DNA of 64,000 bases, from NCBI RefSeq assembly GCF_000346465.2, contig NC_034013.1, positions 11,331,373 to 11,395,372 of the forward strand. Direction: 5' to 3'. The first letter of the stretch is position 1, and each line of letters starts with the position of its first letter. Position numbers and translations under genes: made by a program. This document shows, piece after piece, positions 13,357 through 24,634 of the stretch. The DNA comes from Prunus persica. Its lineage: Eukaryota > Streptophyta > Magnoliopsida > Rosales > Rosaceae. The notes beneath the pieces are model-generated. The model worked only from the letters and a program-made list of their open reading frames with translations, was not told the DNA's origin and ran no database searches.

Positions 13357-14270
13357 TTGGATGTAAGCACAATGTAATTGAATGTAATTAGTCCATACCA
13401 TAGTAAAATAGGTTAAATGTGAAGTAGAGTGTTAACGGATCATATTGCTACGATGAGCCGAGCCTATCATAGAACGATATGTAACCATCTCATGGCTAGG
13501 TAGCCCGTACACCGACCCGACCAGATATGATGCTTCAGGTGCTGGATAAAAGGCCTTCCATCCAAGAGTTGACGAGGCGAGGTACTAGTCAGCCACTCCA
13601 ACACTGACCCGACCGTTGTAGTAATGTGTCTGGCCATAAGTGCATTTATGGCATGCAGGCTTGATTGGATCCCTGTCAAGTCAATCACTCCTCGTACCTG
13701 GTGAACAGCCTGGCAAGGGGTGGCGATCAGTTAAATGCACCTCCCATCCAAGGCCGCGTGTCACCTCTCCTTCTGATCCCCATTGAGCAAAACCTAGTGA
13801 TGGTGAGGGATCATTCAATGGGTTTCCCATCAAAAGCCACGTGTCGCCATATCTGTTGACCCCTGTTAGGCGGCCTGGTAATTTGAACAAGCCATTATGA
13901 GTGATTTGAGTCCCACTAGGGGGGGAAAGGAAAGATCTACCCCAGGGAAGACATCTTAATCTCTCCTTATCTCCCCTATAAATACACCTCACCAATATCT
14001 GGACAAAGGGAATAAAATATTCTCATTCAGTAAACTTTAGATCCAATTACTCCACCACTAAATAGCTTCTAACTTAACCATCGGAGGGGGCTCAACTGAG
14101 ATCAACCCTAGTTCGCTCCTGTTCTGACAATCTGTTCTTAGCGTGCAGATCTCCTACAAGGTACTTCTCACCCTAGAAGATCGAGGTATAGGGCCCGTAT
14201 TGGATCCCTATCCAGGCCATATACTATACGTGGAGAACACTAAGTTTACATAGAGGAAGATAAACCCATA
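13357..14270 (+). repeat. LTR-like remnant, boundaries unresolved
   Basis: This is richer in GC than its surroundings, with a promoter-like CCCCTATAAATACACCTC at 13973-13990. About 90 bp further on comes ACCATCGGAGGGGGCTCAA, a pattern typical of the R/U5 part of plant gypsy LTRs. No second LTR, target duplication or coding domain was found, so a solo or truncated LTR is the best reading. The bounds given are approximate. Confidence 0.5.
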
Positions 14271-15806
14271 AACTTAACTGTTGCAACTACGTTATTATAA
14301 TTTGCATTGTATAGAAAAATCTTTTCTCAATAGGTTATGGCACTTATGTGCTCATTGAAGTACTAATGAATATATATATTTTTTTAAACTCTACATTGTG
14401 AGATGGAGCTCCTCCCGAATTTTAAACAGCCAAGCTTTTTCCTTTCTTTAATTACATATAGTTAGAATGATGTGTGTATGATTGTATAGAATATGGAGAG
14501 ACTACAGATATGGACACACTAGACCAAAAGAAAAGAAAAGATAAGGACCATGAGGTTGCTTGCTTGTGCTGTTTGTTGTTAGTAAGGCAACACAAATGCG
14601 ATTGAACCCAATAATAACTTGACCCTACCATCTCCATACTGAGCTCAAATAAATGTTTGACGATCTACAAAGGCTGCTGCAGAAACAGCCCCATCCATTT
14701 TTGTCCATATGCCTTTTTCACGGACGTTTCCAACATGACAGCCTTTCTTGATAGTCTCCTATGTTTATCTTATGATACAAGATATCTATAATGGTAATTG
14801 TAGGCACGCCACACGCTAAGCCGTCAAACTGTAATATTCTCAAGGCGTCTTTCTCTTCCAGAAGATAAGAATTGGCATCTTTACGTGGAATACTACCCTA
14901 TCCACAGTCCCACTTGACAATCCCCAATGTTTTTCTTTTCTTTTCTTTAAAACCCACAAGTCAAAACTCTATTTAGTCCACATTTGATCGAATTTGAGTA
15001 GATAATCTTTGAAAAGTACTGTAAATTATTGGTATTTAGTATCAACCAATCAATCCCTTTCCAGACCATCTCCAACCCAATGCATGTATTGGAGCAGGCC
15101 AACATTTAAGATCTATTACACTTCTGGCAAACTAGCAAAAATGATTCCGGTCCAACCCAAATGGTGGTTTTCACTTAATACAGACCAAATCTATGTGAAA
15201 GGGAGGGAGAAAATCAAACCATCACACGTTAGCATCAACAACATTTTTTGTCCGCAACTAGCAAGGCATCTTTAACTTTGTTTGACGCTGAGATGATCTG
15301 ACTGTTGCGATCGAATAACATAATTCAAAATATTTTTTGAAATGAAAACCTAACAGTTATCTCATGAAGGAAGTTGAGGTTCCACCCCAAAATCAATTGA
15401 TTATGGAAGAAGTAGCAAACTCCTTATAAGCCTTTGCAATGTTTTATAACTTTCACTCCCATCCTTAGATTTAGTCTAAATAAACCTAACAGTAAAAGAA
15501 GATCCAACGATCAAAGTGTTAACATTAATTAATCTAAATCATATCCAACCCCAAAAAAAATAAAGTGTCCATATGCCTTTTTTTTGTTGGTTTTCCACCT
15601 ATTGCCATGGCAATCCAAGGGCAATCACTATTCACATGAGATATGAGGAGAGGAAGTTGTATAGAATTTTGGTGTGGGAAGTGAAGAATATGGCTAGGTA
15701 TTTATAAAAAAAGAAAATCTGAAAATTTTGGTATTTTAGTAATTATTTAATTATTTCAATTTTTTTGTTATTTAAATTGACTGTTCACGCCACAATGGCG
15801 TCAACA
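14271..15806. other. Intergenic, AT-rich, nothing recognised
   Basis: Short open frames only, with no domain or RNA gene seen. Near 15600 there is a string (TTGCCATGGCAATCC...ACTATTCAC) related to the start of the element at 15810. It may be an older, decayed relative. Confidence 0.6.
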
Positions 15807-15809
15807 TTA

Positions 15810-16984
15810 GAGCAACTCCACCCATTTGCCCTTAGCCATGGCAAGGGGGGAGCTAGGGCAGCCACTATTCACGTGAATAGTGGTTGCCATTGCAAATAGT
15901 ATTTTGAGTTTCCACCCATTGCCATGGCTAAGGGTAATTACTATTCATTTTTTTGTTTTTTCACAACTTTTTTTTACTTAAATAATTAATTTGGATAATA
16001 TTTTTGGATAAGATTTTTGGGTTCCTACGTGTCAATACTATTCATATCGGATAAGATTTTATTTTATTAGTTGTATTGGTTGGTATTCATTTAAAAAAAA
16101 ATTAGGATTTGGTGTTAAAAGTGAAGAGTATTGGTTGGTATTTATAGACACGGGCGGACCCATAATTTTTTTAGCGGAGGTGCAATATTGGCTAAGTATG
16201 AAAAATGGTTTTTCGGAATAATTATTTTCTCAAGATAATTTTTGGCGGCTTTTATTCCTTACACATCAAATAAGAAAACTTGATTTTATGGGATTTTAAT
16301 ATGAAGTATATATTGACTTAATGAGCCATCATTTTTAGCCTAAATCGTATTTTGCACTAAAACCGATTTTTCATATTTTGATTTGGTGGGAATTTGATTT
16401 TCTAGTATTTTTATTTGAATCCAAATGGGGGGTACTTCCTTATTTACATTGTAAACTTAAGTAAATGGAGTAATATAAAAATAAATTAAAGTAAAAGGAC
16501 AAAGACATTTACTTAAATGTTGAAAATGGAAATAAGGTATAGAGGAAAATGTTGAGTAAAGAGTGAATAATAGTAGAAGTATAATGAAATGTATGAGGAT
16601 TGGTGTTGAAAGTGAAGGGTATTGATAGGTATTTATAGAAAAAAAATATCATAATTTTTTAGAATTTTTTAAAAAAATTTACGATTTTTTTTCATATTTT
16701 TATTGCCCAAAAAAGCCTCAGCCGTTGGATTAATTTGGAGAAGCAGATCGGAAGGCTGGGGAGGCGACACGTGGCAGCGTACCTTGGACCTGGCGCGCTG
16801 ACGTCAGCGTGACGCGAGGCTGACGTCAGCAACACGCGAGTTGGACCTCGGGCTGGTCTCGCCTTCGGGCTGGCCCGAGTTGGTGGGTCCCACACCACCC
16901 CCGGGCCTGGGCTGTACGCTGGAGCGACTTTTTTTTTTTTTTCCTGCCCTCGCCTCGAGCTGGGCTCCCTCGCTGGAGCTGCTC
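15810..16984. mobile_element. Tourist/Harbinger-like non-autonomous DNA element
   Basis: The left end GAGCAACTCCACCC and the right end GGGAGCCCAGC...GCTGGAGCTGCTC form short, imperfect terminal inverted repeats of the GAGCA(T/A)CTCCA type. The flanking bases are TTA on both sides (15807-15809 and 16985-16987), the 3-bp target duplication of PIF/Harbinger elements. No transposase frame is present. The inside is mixed, with AT-rich DNA and a GC-rich end holding two GCTGACGTCAGC-like palindromes near 16797-16830. It may be a composite. Confidence 0.55.
15862..15883. repeat. 22-bp perfect palindrome with G-box core
   Basis: CCACTATTCACGTGAATAGTGG reads the same on both strands and has CACGTG at its centre. 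It lies inside the Harbinger-like element and is most simply part of its subterminal structure. Confidence 0.7.
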
Positions 16985-16987
16985 TTA

Positions 16988-18029
16988 GGTCATCTTGCCT
17001 AGGTAAGTCTTGCCCCAGTTGGTGGAACCCAGCTCTTGACCTGGCAAGATTTGAAAGTTGGAAACGGGATTGAGGGCCTAGGGGGCCTCTTGCTCGGGCC
17101 GAGGGGAATGGTGGAAATGCGCTAAAGGAATCAAATATTAAATTTTACCCAAAAACAGAAAATAAAGAAAAAAAATAAAAAGAATCAGCAATCCAAGATT
17201 TAAAGTAGCATTCTTACACATCTGTTCTATTAGGCAAGTGGTCTTTGTGTCTTGTTTCATTACTTTATGTGTGAAATGATAAAATATAAGCACACACTAC
17301 TTTTTCAAACTTTAAATGTAAAAAGATTGAATAAAAGTTCTCATATTAGAAAACTGAAGAAAAAAAAGAAAAAGAAAACCTAATTTTTTTTTGGCGTTTG
17401 CTGGATTTCAATTATTCAATTGGCCAAATATTATTAGACAAGCAAAGCCCTACCTCTCTCCATTTTTGAATAAATATGCAGAGGAGCTGAATCTGGATTG
17501 GACAATCATTCAGGGTCAACTAATTGTCTTCGAACTCATTTGGTTCTAAGTAGATAATCATCCAAGCTTTGTTCATTGTCCACCATGTTTATGTGCTACG
17601 TACTATGAATGTAAAACCTCAAGAGCACCCCACCCAAAAAGAAAGAAGGAATGTAAACCGGTCCAGTTGAGCTGGTTCAAGTCCAAAAATGTGATCAATT
17701 AATTTAGGGTTAACTACATAAAATTCTTCAATGATATATTCTCCAAAATTTGGGGTATATTTCAAATTGGTATATATTCTCCACTTTTCGTATTCAATCC
17801 TTGTTTTCGAACCGAAAAAAAGAAAAAATCTTGTAAGCATACAGATGTGTACATATTTGGTTCTCATCAAACCTTTTTGAAAACCGATTCTTCAGGTTAT
17901 AAGGCAACGATTAATTTTCACGACTTCTTGTATACGAGTTTATTTGGGCACATAAGTGATTGATTGTAAAAGGAGTGTTCGTTACAAATTTACAAGCCAC
18001 CAGAGAAAGAAAAGGAAAGAAATTGGAAC
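16988..18029. other. Intergenic, AT-rich, nothing recognised
   Basis: No gene, RNA or clear transposon end was seen. Homology with the A2 upstream region starts at about 18030. Confidence 0.6.
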
Positions 18030-18524
18030 TTTGGACAATCTGATTGAATAGTGGTTTAGTTCGTGTCAACGCAACTGAAATTTCTTTCCTGGAAATGCCA
18101 AAATGTAACCAAACGCGCATAGTTTGAAGTTCTGACTTGTAGCCTTCTAGAGACTAGAGAGGGTCAAATAATTCCCATGAGGAGCTCACAACAATAATAA
18201 TCCGTGTGAGATGAAGTTTTTATGCCAATGCCATGCCATGACATAGTTTACAAAGGGAAAAGTCTTTAAAACCCTCCGAGCCTATTATTCTGTAGTTCTT
18301 TTCCTTATCAAGTTATCAGTTTCACATTTTCAAAGGGTCAATATGCGCTGCAAATCTATAATAGTATAATAGCGTTTCAAGTCACGTTCTCAAATAATAG
18401 TATGGCTTCTGGAAGTCAATAAATTACAACCCAATTAATTATTTGCTCGTTTTGATTCCAATTTCCAGGAAGTTTACATACACCTCCATATTATTCCTGC
18501 AACTAACTCATTAGCCAAATTGTC

Positions 18525-18532
18525 TATAAATA
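18525..18532 (+). promoter_or_regulatory. TATA box of LEA_2 gene A1
   Basis: TATAAATA, 132 bp before the ATG. In this family the frame stays open upstream through the TATA box without any ATG, so the upstream extension is taken as 5' leader. Confidence 0.8.
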
Positions 18533-18663
18533 CCACACAGCCCTCACCAACATTCTCACAATCAATACACTTTCTCATCACTTCATATTTTACAGAGCGA
18601 AACAGAGAAAAAGCAGAGCATTTTCTTTTGAAGCTTTCCTTCCTTCAACTAAAAGAAATCAAC

Positions 18664-19245
18664 ATGGGTGATGCAGAATCTTTGCATTCCGCTGATGAGC
18701 TGAAACGCCAGAAGAAAATCAAATTGGCCATCTATATTACTATTTTCGTTGTGTTTCAGATCATAGTTATCACCACAATGAGTCTCACTGTCATGAAAGT
18801 GAAAACCCCCAGGTTCAGGCTAGGCAACATCAATGTCGAAAGCTTCGTATCTGACTCGGCAGCGCCTTCATTCGACACGAAATTCACAACCCAAATCAAG
18901 ATCAAGAACTCAGCCAACTGGGGTTCCTACAAGTTCAATGCTGCCAATATCACGTTTCTACACCAAGGAGCGACTCTGGCAGTAATTGATATCGCAAAAG
19001 GCAAGGCTGGATGGCTTTCGACCATAAAAAGAAATGCGGAGGTGAGTTTAAATTCAAATGCAATAACTGGTTCAAACTTTGGAACTGAATTGAGCAGCGG
19101 GGTGTTGACGCTCAACAGCGTAGGAAGATTGAACGGAAAAGTTGCAATTATGTTCATCATGAAGAAGAAGAAGGCCGCCAACATGAACTGCACCATAGCT
19201 TTTGATGTGACAGCCAAGACCCTCAAATCTTTAGAATGCAAGTGA
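18664..19245 (+). CDS. LEA_2 family membrane protein A1 (At1g64065-like)
   Basis: Single-exon gene for 193 residues. The N-terminus is short, charged and cytosolic (DELKRQKKIK, 11-20). One hydrophobic helix follows (about 21-44). Then comes an extracytosolic LEA_2-type beta domain (about 50-193) with the motifs FTTQIKIKNSANWGSYKFN, IAKGKAGWLSTIKR and, at the end, NCTIAFDV...LKSLECK. N-glycosylation sequons lie at N95 (NIT) and N175 (NCT). Proteins of this type are usually annotated as late embryogenesis abundant protein At1g64065-like, close to NDR1/HIN1-like proteins; their biochemical role is unknown. It differs from A2-A5 at three positions (N132, A133 and T183 here; S, G and A there). I chose the ATG in ATCAACATGGGTGATG because it is the first ATG after the TATA box. 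A1 lies outside the 9-kb array and is probably its older sister copy. Confidence 0.9.
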   Translation: MGDAESLHSADELKRQKKIKLAIYITIFVVFQIIVITTMSLTVMKVKTPRFRLGNINVESFVSDSAAPSFDTKFTTQIKIKNSANWGSYKFNAANITFLHQGATLAVIDIAKGKAGWLSTIKRNAEVSLNSNAITGSNFGTELSSGVLTLNSVGRLNGKVAIMFIMKKKKAANMNCTIAFDVTAKTLKSLECK

Positions 19246-19780
19246 GCGAAGTAGCTAAGCATCCAGGCTGCATCTTCCGCATTTGGATGCGACTAGTTAG
19301 TTTTTGATTTGTGGGTTTTCATATTCTTTTCATTCGTTGTATCTGTGTGGCGATTGGATTTGTTATAGAGTTATAATGGTATTTGTTTTCGTTATCAATT
19401 AATAATTTGCTTGATTTGATAGAATTTTGGATGCCATTTTCGTCCACAAATGCATTGAATTTGGATGTTCTACACTGGCATAATCTGACAAATCAAAATT
19501 ATAAGATTCTTCATGAAACTTCACTTAAATTACTGGGATTAAAAGTGAAATTTAGTATAATTTTTACGGAAAAACTCAGTAGCCATTTTTATTTTTAGTT
19601 TTAGTTTTTTAGTACAGGCGATTGTAACCTAGTAGCCAATTTTTTCTTTTTATCAAACCTAGTAGCCAATTAAGCAAGGAAAGTCCCCAAGTTCGAAAGT
19701 CCCCAAGTTCTTCAGTTTGGGCCTCTAATCACATCTCATGTTCTTAGTTATAGTCCATGTCCTTGGTCTCAACCCATGTC

Positions 19781-19970
19781 CTTTCCGATGACCACTCTTC
19801 AATGGCCAAACGGCACCTCTTCGATGGCAAATTGCCACCTCGTCAATGACTAAACAACAGCCCTGCTATGGTGAACTGGTACCCATTCGATGACCAGACG
19901 TTAGCCTGTCAATGGTCGAATGACATCCATTGTATAGCCGAACGACACCCCTTCAATGACCTTTCAACAT
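19781..19970. repeat. Degenerate minisatellite, unit about 27 bp
   Basis: Some seven imperfect copies of a unit like TTCAATGGCCAAACGGCACC follow one another. The unit length varies by a few bases. The rest of 19246-20089 is 3' flank of A1, AT-rich DNA and an A-rich run near 20028-20072, without a gene. Confidence 0.6.
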
Positions 19971-20089
19971 TAAGTATATCATTGCCACATCCCGTTGGGA
20001 ATTAAATTATGCTATTTGTATTTCTTAAAAAAAAAAAAAAAATAAATAAATAAAAAGAAAAAAGAAAAGAAAGATGAATTGATGTATAT

Positions 20090-20274
20090 CAGTCTCGATC
20101 TCTAGGACCACAGGAGTCTAAGAGATTTATAGTCACCCACCGCTGGATGTAAATTCAATGGTTCAAACAAGTTTTTTTAAAAAGAGTACAAGAGTGAGTG
20201 AACCGTTGAATTTGCATCCAACAGTGAGTGATCACAAAACTCTTGGACCCCTGTAGTCCAAGAGATCAGGACTG
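20090..20274. mobile_element. 185-bp MITE with ~75-bp inverted repeats
   Basis: It starts CAGTCTCGATCTCTAGGACC and ends with the inverted match GGACCCCTGTAGTCC...CAGGACTG. The two arms pair over about 75 bp, up to GGTTCA / TGAACC, leaving a short centre. No coding frame. The superfamily cannot be assigned from the ends alone. A truncated relative sits at 12616-12737. Confidence 0.8.
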
Positions 20275-20304
20275 TGATACATATTTTTATTTGATTTGGA
20301 TTCG

Positions 20305-20360
20305 TCGGGACTGACGGAGCTCGAACTCGACGCTTCCGCCTTGATAGGGCGGTGCTCAGA
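20305..20360 (-). pseudogene. trnD-GUC: Plastid tRNA-Asp(GUC) fragment in nuclear DNA
   Basis: Read on the - strand, this matches the 3' two thirds of plastid trnD as I know it: GAGCACCGCCC, anticodon stem, CAAGGCGGAAGC, then TTCGAGCTCCGTCAGTCCCGA. The anticodon GTC reads ATC here, other changes are also C/G to T/A, and the 5' part is lost. It is a dead copy. Confidence 0.8.
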
Positions 20361-20447
20361 TACACACCAATTCTAATATATATTGAAAGGTTATAATGAA
20401 ATCATAAAAATATATACACTTTATTTTATTATGGTATTTACTTGGGA

Positions 20448-20512
20448 GTTTACCGTGGGCACGATAAGTCGTACACTAGAGGTGCGTCCTTCATGGTCCT
20501 CTCGTACTAGGG
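20448..20512 (-). pseudogene. rrn23: Organellar 23S rRNA fragment (plastid-like)
   Basis: The - strand reads CCTAGTACGAGAGGACCATG, then AAGGACGCACCTCTAGTGTA and ATCGTGCCCACGGTAAAC. This is the well-conserved 3' region of plastid 23S rRNA. Only about 65 bp match; the flanks do not continue as rRNA. Confidence 0.75.
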
Positions 20513-20699
20513 AAAGGTCTTGTCAATGCTCTAATGCCCCGAAGAAGGGGTTGCCTCAAATTCTCTCATTATTCACTAGCCATAACCTTTACAGGTGGAA
20601 CCCCCCCCGTTGTTCAACCCGATTCGACTGGCTTTTGGATAACAAGAAGGCTAGATGATCTGATTTGATCAAGGAAAAAGCCCAGTCAGCCACCACAGA

Positions 20700-20961
20700 A
20701 TCGACGCCCCCTGATTGTACAAGAATATGCAGAGCTCAACATGTCTGGAAGTACATGAGAACGTTCTTTTGCTGATATTATTACGAGTATTGTGTCACTC
20801 GTAGCATTACTATACCTTTCTTGAATTCTTATTTAGACAGTTCATACCATCCATACATAATGTTTTAATAGAAGATTTCAATTCTTCCATGTTTTAGCAA
20901 CAATTAGTATATTGTTCCATGGAGCTAAGGTCCAAAATACGGAAGAAACAGGTGTTTCCAT
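20700..20961 (-). pseudogene. ycf15: Plastid ycf15 remnant in nuclear DNA
   Basis: From 20961 down, the frame reads METPVSSVFWTLAPWNN, then is broken by a stop soon after. Later pieces (for example TMYGWYEL-like DNA) follow in shifted frames. This is the known start of plastid Ycf15. It lies downstream of ycf2 as in plastid genomes. Confidence 0.8.
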
Positions 20962-21051
20962 GACTCTACGACCCAGTCAATTCTGTTTCACTTAATCTCT
21001 ATTTCATGGCCACATATATTTCCGGCTAAGGAATGAGAACCATTTCTCTTG

Positions 21052-21345
21052 TTACTTGAATCCAATTTCATTTCATCTGGGGATAAGCCATCTTTTTTTA
21101 AACAATATCTTTGTCATTTGATCCAACAACTTTTCGTTAGATAGGAACAACTTTGATAAATACTGACAACTCTCGAATGGAGTAGTAGAACGGAAAAATC
21201 CATTAGATAATGAACTATTGGTTCTAAGCCATCTCAGGTGACGAATTAACAATTTGAAGTACCTTTCTTGAGTATTTTTGATAAACCATCGTTTATATAT
21301 AGATGTAGGAAGATCTGTTTTGGAGGTAAGAAGCCCATTTGACAA
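21052..21345 (-). pseudogene. ycf2: Plastid ycf2 3' end in nuclear DNA
   Basis: The - strand frame from 21345 reads [20 protein letters not shown], then [16 protein letters not shown] and LLDQMTK, the C-terminal end of plastid Ycf2. A stop arises a few codons before the native end (native-type stop near 21052-21054). Weaker, broken similarity seems to go on upstream toward about 21510. With ycf15 in the correct plastid order, this part looks like one piece of plastome. Confidence 0.88.
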
Positions 21346-21510
21346 CTCTTCATATGCAAAGAATTCTCAATGTGAAAACACATAGATAAAAGGCTGATCT
21401 TTCAATAGGAAAAAGAGTGGATCCGCATAGTCCCAAATATGCAGTACCATGACGTGACATGATCGTGAAAGGGTTCAAGAATCAGTTTTCTTCTTATGAG
21501 GGCTAAATTA

Positions 21511-23111
21511 ATTTATTTTGGCCTTTTGACCCCATATTGTAGGGTGGATCTCGACTACGAGTGTAATATGAGCATCTATCGACAAAAGGATCACCCCAAG
21601 CCCAAAGTATGGAACCCTAAAAAGAGACTAGACCAACTTAAATGAGATATGATAACTTCTTTATGGTCTACCATTCTTGCCAATCCATATGATGTCCTTT
21701 TTGGGAGCTAGAGGAAATGCAGACAAAGACCCCGTTTTTTCCTCTTTTCGGATAGTAAATGTTTCTCAAAATAAGGAGTGTGAATAACCTTGAGGTCACA
21801 AGTTCAAATCCCGTCTTCATAACCCTAATTGAAATCCATACATTTGTCTCATACACTATAGGGATGGTGAGAAAAGATATATTTTACATCCCAGAGGGGC
21901 TATAATTGGGGAATAAATAAATAAATAAAATTCTGGGAGGTGTCTTGAAGTGCTTCTTTAGGAGTTAAACTTCCATTTGTCCATATTTTGAGAAAAAAGT
22001 ATTTTCATTCCCATTCACGTAAGAATGAATGCTATGATTTGTATTTCGAACATGCATGAATTCAACATCTATAGGATAACTTTCAACTCATTAGTACATA
22101 AACTAATTGTATACCACCATTGATAAACACAAGAATAAGCAATATTTACCAGGCCAAGTTCTAGATATTCCTCAATGTCTCAGCTATTCACGGAACGTGA
22201 GAATTAGATGAATAAGCACTTGCTTTTGAATTAAAAAAATGCGTGGGTCCCATCTCAAAATCTATAATCACATTGTCTCAAAACCATGAATCAGATCAAC
22301 TAGGGAGGGGTAGTTGATCCGATTCCCATTCCATTTTTTCCTTACTACCTTCCAAAAATACCCTTACTACTTTAATATAATTACAAAACACCATAAACCC
22401 TAGAAAAATAAAAACTCATGCCACTTTAATATTTTCAAGATTATGCTTAGGTTATTATTATTCGATTGCGTCTAATATTATTTGAAAATGGTTAGTTTAG
22501 CACCACAATTTGGAGGAACATGGACATAAAACACAAACTATAATTGACACTTGTTATGTTCTTCCATTCCATAAAATGAAGAAACCAAACTTCGAACCCT
22601 TTTTGTTTAAAAAAAAATTCAATGGCTGTTCATTAATTACTGTTGAAAAAAACAAAAATTTTCCCTTTTCACCTTAGTTGCTAGCCTCTACTTGTCTTCT
22701 TATGCTTCTTATCACTGTCATATTTGTTTTTTTTTTCTATTATATTCCTTATATTTTTATATACAAGTTTCATCACTCGTTATAGAGCATCTTATATTAT
22801 TCAATTTACTTTTTTACAAGTTATTTAGGTGAAAAATATATACTTATACATGGAGGACATTTTAGTAATGAAATTAGTTTATGTTCTGATTCATGACACT
22901 TAGTAAACAATAACAATGAAAATCAGCTTCATTTATGTGTTGATTCAACATGGTTAGTAAATAGCTTAATGGGAATGATTCTTCTCATACCTATTCATTA
23001 CTTCCCCGATTCCTAAATCCTCTGATTCCTTACTTCCTCCATTCTTGGTAAGTAAACGCCTGTAGTGTTTGGACAATTGGACTGAAAAGTTGTTTTAGTT
23101 TGTGTCAATGT
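21511..23111. other. Intergenic, AT-rich
   Basis: No gene was recognised. A tRNA-like B-box string near 21797-21823 has no tRNA fold around it. A short perfect hairpin stem (GATCAACTA / TAGTTGATC) lies at about 22286-22320. The last ~60 bases match the region upstream of A1. Confidence 0.55.
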
Positions 23112-23153
23112 GGCATTTAAGTTTTTTTCCTGGAAATGCCAAAATATAACCAG

Positions 23154-23507
23154 ACGCGCATGGTTAGAGGTTTCGATTTCTAGTCTTCTAGAAAGGGTCA
23201 ATAACTTTGAGGAACTTGGTCTTTGTAAAGAGACACATACAGATCTTTGTTTGTGTGGAAGGTAAAGTCTTTAAAGCCCTCGGAGCATTCTTTTATTCTA
23301 TACTTTGATTATCTTCGAAGGGTCAATACGCGCAGCAGATTATATACTAGTATAATAGGGTTTCAAGTCACGTTCTCAAACATCTAGAAGAAGGGCTCTA
23401 GAAGTCAATAAACTACAACCCAGTTATTCGCGCGTTTTGATTCCAATTTCCAGCAAGTTTATACTCTCGATATTATTCCTCCTCATTAACCAAGTTGTCT
23501 ATATATA
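23154..23507 (+). promoter_or_regulatory. Promoter of A2: CGCG boxes, W-box cores, TATA
   Basis: CGCG-type elements lie at 23154-23159 (ACGCGC), 23328-23333 (ACGCGC) and 23430-23435 (GCGCGT). GGTCAA (W-box core TTGACC on the other strand) occurs near 23197 and 23321. TATATATA is at 23500-23507. Units 2-4 keep the same layout. CGCG boxes are known CAMTA factor sites and W-boxes WRKY sites; use here is inferred. Confidence 0.5.
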
Positions 23508-23637
23508 CAACACAGCCCCACCCACATTCTCACAATCAATACACTTTCTCATCACTTCATATTTTACAGAGCGAAACAGAGAAAAAGCAGATCATTTTCT
23601 TTTGAAGCTTTCCTTCCTTCAACTAAAAGAAATCAAC

Positions 23638-24219
23638 ATGGGTGATGCAGAATCTTTGCATTCCGCTGATGAGCTGAAACGCCAGAAGAAAATCAAATTG
23701 GCCATCTATATTACTATTTTCGTTGTGTTTCAGATCATAGTTATCACCACAATGAGTCTCACTGTCATGAAAGTGAAAACCCCCAGGTTCAGGCTAGGCA
23801 ACATCAATGTCGAAAGCTTCGTATCTGACTCGGCAGCGCCGTCATTCGACACGAAATTCACAACCCAAATCAAGATCAAGAACTCAGCCAACTGGGGTTC
23901 CTACAAGTTCAATGCTGCCAATATCACGTTTCTACACCAAGGCGCGACTCTGGCAGTAATTGATATCGCAAAGGGCAAGGCTGGATGGCTTTCGACCATA
24001 AAAAGAAATGCGGAGGTGAGTTTGAATTCAAGTGGAATAACTGGTTCAAACTTTGGAACTGAATTGAGCAGCGGGGTGTTGACGCTCAACAGCGTAGGAA
24101 GATTGAACGGAAAGGTTGCAATTATGTTCATCATGAAGAAGAAGAAGGCCGCCAACATGAACTGCACCATAGCTTTTGATGTGGCAGCCAAGACCCTCAA
24201 ATCTTTAGAATGCAAATGA
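23638..24219 (+). CDS. LEA_2 family membrane protein A2
   Basis: 193 residues with the same layout as A1: basic N-terminus, one membrane helix at about 21-44, LEA_2-type domain after it. The protein is identical to A3, A4 and A5. Coding starts at the ATG in ATCAACATGGG, 131 bp after the TATA box ends. The frame is open further upstream to about 23437 but without ATG, and it would run through the TATA box. This is the first gene of the 9-kb array. It is followed by the broken copies C1 and D1 and by B1. Confidence 0.9.
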   Translation: MGDAESLHSADELKRQKKIKLAIYITIFVVFQIIVITTMSLTVMKVKTPRFRLGNINVESFVSDSAAPSFDTKFTTQIKIKNSANWGSYKFNAANITFLHQGATLAVIDIAKGKAGWLSTIKRNAEVSLNSSGITGSNFGTELSSGVLTLNSVGRLNGKVAIMFIMKKKKAANMNCTIAFDVAAKTLKSLECK

Positions 24220-24634
24220 GCGGAGTAGCTAAGCATCCAGGCGTCATCTTCAGCATATGGATTGCGACTAGCTAGTTCTTGATTTGTGACTTTTCTTATT
24301 CTTTTATTCTTTGTATCTGTGTGGCGATTGGAATTGTTATAGAGTTATAATGATGTATTTGTTTTCGTTACCACTCCCCTGTAGTTATTTATTTCATGAT
24401 GATCTATTCCTTGATATTTACTTATTTATAGTCTGCTTCTTCGAAGTGCCCGAATTCTCTAATGGTGGGTGCAAGTAAATCCTCAAGTTATACGTATTTG
24501 TAAATGATGACAGTTGCCCAAATGCTGCAGCTACACTACCATGCAAAACAAATAAATGCTCCAGGGGGCCTCACTACTTGACTCTATATGTTGCAAAGAA
24601 ATCTCCAGTTTTGATACCCAATTGATCATCAGCC

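Noticed and set aside
13341..14340. CAATAGGTT direct repeat flanking the LTR-like remnant, as a 9-bp target duplication
   Set aside because: The bases inside show no inverted ends, and LTR elements make 4-6 bp duplications; probably chance.
21797..21823. GGTCACAAGTTCAAATCCCGTC, like a tRNA TpsiC arm
   Set aside because: No full cloverleaf can be drawn; such strings are common in old repeats.
23437..23637. In-frame upstream extension of the LEA_2 genes (up to 260 residues in A2)
   Set aside because: It has no ATG before the chosen start and reads through the TATA box and likely leader; the open frame is chance.
23901..24236. 111-codon frame antisense to each A gene, and similar ones opposite B genes
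   Set aside because: It mirrors the conserved codons of the LEA_2 gene on the other strand; no start context or family.
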